A DNA stretch of 64,000 nucleotides, taken from contig DUNO01000050.1 of assembly GCA_012839295.1 (NCBI GenBank), positions 1 to 64,000 of the forward strand, given 5' to 3'. This document shows, piece by piece, positions 62,345-64,000 of this stretch. The notes below the pieces were generated by a model. The model was not told the origin of the DNA and searched no databases. It saw only the letters and a list, made by a program, of their open reading frames with translations. Origin of the DNA: Clostridiales bacterium (GTDB lineage: Bacteria; Bacillota; Clostridia; Lachnospirales; Lachnospiraceae). The stretch's first letter is position 1, and each line of letters starts with the position of its first letter. A program made the position numbers and the translations under genes.

Positions 62345-62893
62345 ATGGGGAACGTCGTATTGATTGGGATGCCCGGTGCGGGTAAGAGTACGGTTGGAGT
62401 AATTTTAGCGAAGGTGTTGGGCTATCGCTTTATTGATTCGGATTTATTGATCCAGGAGCAGGAGAAATGCCTGTTGAAGGATATTATTGAACGGGATGGG
62501 CTTGAAGGGCTCATCCGGATTGAAGAGCAGGTAAATTTTGAAATTGCGGTGGAGAATTCTGTGATTGCTACAGGCGGCAGCGTAATTTACGGCGCGAAAG
62601 CGATGGAGCACCTGCGGGAGATTGGCACCGTGGTCTATATACAGCTCAGCTATAAGACAATTAATAACCGCCTGGGCAATATTAAGCAAAGAGGTGTGGT
62701 ATTCCGCGACGGGCAGACGTTAAAGGATCTTTATGAGGAACGCTGCCCCCTCTATGAAAAATATGCCCATATCATCGTGGATGCTGAGAAGCTGGGCATG
62801 GAAGAAGTGATGGAAAAGATATTATCGGAACTAAATACATGTTCCGATAATCGGGATGCACGGCGCAGGTACAGCGCCTTTTATGAGAAGTAA
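62345..62893 (+). CDS. aroK: Shikimate kinase
   Basis: About 182 residues, a P-loop kinase that makes shikimate-3-phosphate. Walker A is GMPGAGKST (8-16), followed by FIDSDLLIQ, the binding Arg/Glu region, and the TGGSVIY loop. The lid region holds RGVVFRDG. The ATG at 62345 directly precedes the first strand; in-frame ATGs at 62315 and 62333 are also possible. The last ~20 codons lie inside a dispersed repeat, so the natural end was probably near LSEL and the tail is repeat-derived. Specificity for shikimate rather than gluconate is inferred from overall pattern. Confidence 0.75.
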   Translation: MGNVVLIGMPGAGKSTVGVILAKVLGYRFIDSDLLIQEQEKCLLKDIIERDGLEGLIRIEEQVNFEIAVENSVIATGGSVIYGAKAMEHLREIGTVVYIQLSYKTINNRLGNIKQRGVVFRDGQTLKDLYEERCPLYEKYAHIIVDAEKLGMEEVMEKILSELNTCSDNRDARRRYSAFYEK

Positions 62894-62941
62894 AGTGCAA
62901 CTTCTCATAACCTATATTATCGGAACTAAATACATGTTCCG
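62821..62941 (+). repeat. Dispersed repeat family 1, copy C, with flanking hairpins
   Basis: The 65-bp core at 62855-62919 matches copies A and B. On both sides lies ATTATCGGAAC with loop TAAATACAT and GTTCCG (62821-62851 and 62916-62941). The left hairpin has an 11-bp stem. The first part is translated as the end of the shikimate kinase. Confidence 0.85.
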
Positions 62942-62971
62942 TTAACCAAGATGCATGACATAAAACAAGCA

Positions 62972-63466
62972 TTATCTGTCCCAGTCAGTGCCAGCTGCCA
63001 ATAGCTCCACGAATTTTTCCAGGCCGTTTTGATCCGCATGGTCAAAACGGCCTAAGCTTGGGCTGTCGATATCAAGGACACCGACAATCCGGCTCCCGGC
63101 GTGTATTGGTACTACAATCTCAGAACGGGAAGCACTGTCACAGGCGATATGGCCTGGAAATTCATGTACATCCGGTACTAATTGTGTTTTGTCCTCAGAG
63201 ACGGCTGTGCCGCATACGCCTTTGCCAATGGGGATATGGATGCAGGCGGGCTTGCCTTGGAAGGGGCCGAGTAATAATTCCCCATTCCGGATCAGGTAGA
63301 AGCCGGCCCAGTTGATATCCTTCAGGGCTCCGGCAAGCAGGGCTGAGGCATTGCTTAAATTTGGAATTAGAAAGGTTTCATTTTCTAACAGGGACTTAAG
63401 CTGGCTATGTAATAGCTGATAGAATTCTGTTTTTTCTTCCGGGTATATCAATAATGTTTCGTACAT
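62972..63466 (-). CDS. msrC: Free methionine-(R)-sulfoxide reductase
   Basis: A 164-residue GAF-domain enzyme that reduces free Met-R-sulfoxide. Three cysteines, C75, C85 and C109, in KPACIHIPIGKGVCG and HIACDSASRSEIVVP, have the same spacing as the three catalytic-site cysteines of the E. coli enzyme. DINWAGFYL and GVLDIDSPSLGRF are conserved. ATG at 63466 has AAGGAG 6 bases upstream; an extended start at 63487 is less likely. The DUF3006 gene lies just upstream on the same strand. Confidence 0.88.
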   Translation of the reverse strand: MYETLLIYPEEKTEFYQLLHSQLKSLLENETFLIPNLSNASALLAGALKDINWAGFYLIRNGELLLGPFQGKPACIHIPIGKGVCGTAVSEDKTQLVPDVHEFPGHIACDSASRSEIVVPIHAGSRIVGVLDIDSPSLGRFDHADQNGLEKFVELLAAGTDWDR

Positions 63467-63476
63467 TGTGATCTCC

Positions 63477-63698
63477 TTAACCTGCAAATAGGCGGTTCAT
63501 TTTCTTGCGGATCCGGTCTTCCAGTTTTTTTGTGGTAGTGGAATCCTCGCGGTACATTCCGTCCGAACCCTGTATCAGGCAATCCCCCTCTTTTGCCTCC
63601 AAAGGTAGTTTGTACTTAGGAACTTTGACGGTGGTCTTATCTTCAAGTTCACATATGGCATAACTGCCCTCAAATCGGTCAATGATCAGTTTTTTCAT
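63477..63698 (-). CDS. DUF3006 family protein
   Basis: A 73-residue protein of the DUF3006 type, with the small beta domain pattern IIDRFEGSYAICE ... PLEAKEGDCLI and a basic tail. Such genes often sit beside a ComEC-like metallo-beta-lactamase gene, as here. GGAGGC precedes the ATG on the minus strand. The function is unknown. Confidence 0.8.
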   Translation of the reverse strand: MKKLIIDRFEGSYAICELEDKTTVKVPKYKLPLEAKEGDCLIQGSDGMYREDSTTTKKLEDRIRKKMNRLFAG

Positions 63699-63714
63699 GA
63701 AAAGCCTCCAAACA

Positions 63715-64000
63715 TCAGTCTTCTAAATCTTCGTCCGTTATATCATAATCTTTTGTATTCACGGATATATTTTTACCATTTGAGGTGAACACTATGGTTC
63801 CCTGCATATCGGTGCGGTAGAGCTTGACGCCCTGCTCTTTTATCCTGCGTAATGTTTCCTCCTTGGGATGGCCGTAATCGTTGTTGGTGCCAACGCAGAT
63901 GACGGCATAAGTGGGATTTACCGCGGCTAGGAAATCCCTGCTGGTACTGGATTCCGAGCCATGGTGCCCGATCTTCAGTACATCGGCCGACAGGTCAAAG
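63715..64000 (-). CDS. ComEC/Rec2-like metallo-beta-lactamase protein, partial
   Basis: The last 94 codons of a minus-strand gene whose start lies beyond the window. They encode ADVLKIGHHGSESSTS, the metal-binding GHHGS motif of the ComEC C-terminal/MBL-fold family, then AVICVGTNNDYGHPKEETL and LYRTDMQGTIVF, ending in an acidic tail. Stop is at 63715-63717, 17 bases before the DUF3006 start. It may be a free-standing secreted hydrolase or nuclease-like protein, or the end of a full ComEC. Confidence 0.85.
   Translation of the reverse strand, partial: FDLSADVLKIGHHGSESSTSRDFLAAVNPTYAVICVGTNNDYGHPKEETLRRIKEQGVKLYRTDMQGTIVFTSNGKNISVNTKDYDITDEDLED

Overview
The window reads as part of the chromosome of an anaerobic, plant- or gut-associated Bacillota, most like a Lachnospiraceae (clostridial) genome. 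This is an inference from gene content: a class II GalT, YesM/YesN-type two-component proteins, many cupin-AraC regulators, cytoplasmic glycosidases fed by ABC importers, strong AGGAGG ribosome binding sites and frequent TTG starts. I see no rRNA, phage, insertion sequence with a transposase, or CRISPR array. One tRNA gene is present.

Layout. 1-13.1 kb holds general envelope and housekeeping genes: a LiaF-like membrane protein and a beta-repeat protein, a D-Ala-D-Ala carboxypeptidase, a CPBP protease, a YbjQ protein, an iron alcohol dehydrogenase, a membrane-bound GDPD, a cation efflux protein, tRNA-Gln(CTG), a SatD/DUF3307 pair, an iron-sulfur flavoprotein-like reductase and a degenerate GGDEF protein behind a pseudoknot-capable leader. 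13.5-22.7 kb holds a nitroreductase, the SbcD-SbcC nuclease pair (sbcD appears to start at ATA), a decayed tannase gene, an autoregulated metal-binding-looking MarR protein and a chemoreceptor.

22.8-46.9 kb is a carbohydrate utilisation region. It has three cupin-AraC regulators, a GH78 alpha-L-rhamnosidase, a GH78-like enzyme, a GH2 beta-galactosidase-like enzyme, a GH106-like enzyme, a YesM/YesN sensor-regulator pair, an ABC sugar importer without its ATPase and a Cys-type sulfatase. The glycosidases lack signal peptides, so short rhamnose- or galactose-containing, possibly sulfated, oligosaccharides are probably imported and cut in the cytoplasm. A KimA-like potassium importer sits inside this stretch.

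47.4-54.2 kb is a flavin-based extracellular electron transfer locus: ndh2-dmkB-dmkA-pplA-fmnB. NADH electrons would pass to a dedicated demethylmenaquinone pool and then to a covalently flavinylated surface lipoprotein. eetA and eetB are not in the window. pplA is bracketed by inverted copies of a roughly 66-bp hairpin-rich repeat.

54.4-64 kb holds an Lrp regulator, an ArsR/jelly-roll fusion regulator ahead of the Leloir operon galK-galE-galT, a secreted M14 carboxypeptidase, shikimate kinase, free methionine-R-sulfoxide reductase, a DUF3006 protein and the 3' part of a ComEC-like metallo-beta-lactamase gene that runs off the end.

Two families of short dispersed repeats recur: 66-bp elements at 51.5, 53.1 and 62.9 kb, and about 70-bp elements at 6.1 and 35.5 kb. 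The strongest candidates for new biology are the variant electron transfer locus, the SatD pair with cyclase-like metal motifs, and the pseudoknot leader before the degenerate GGDEF gene.
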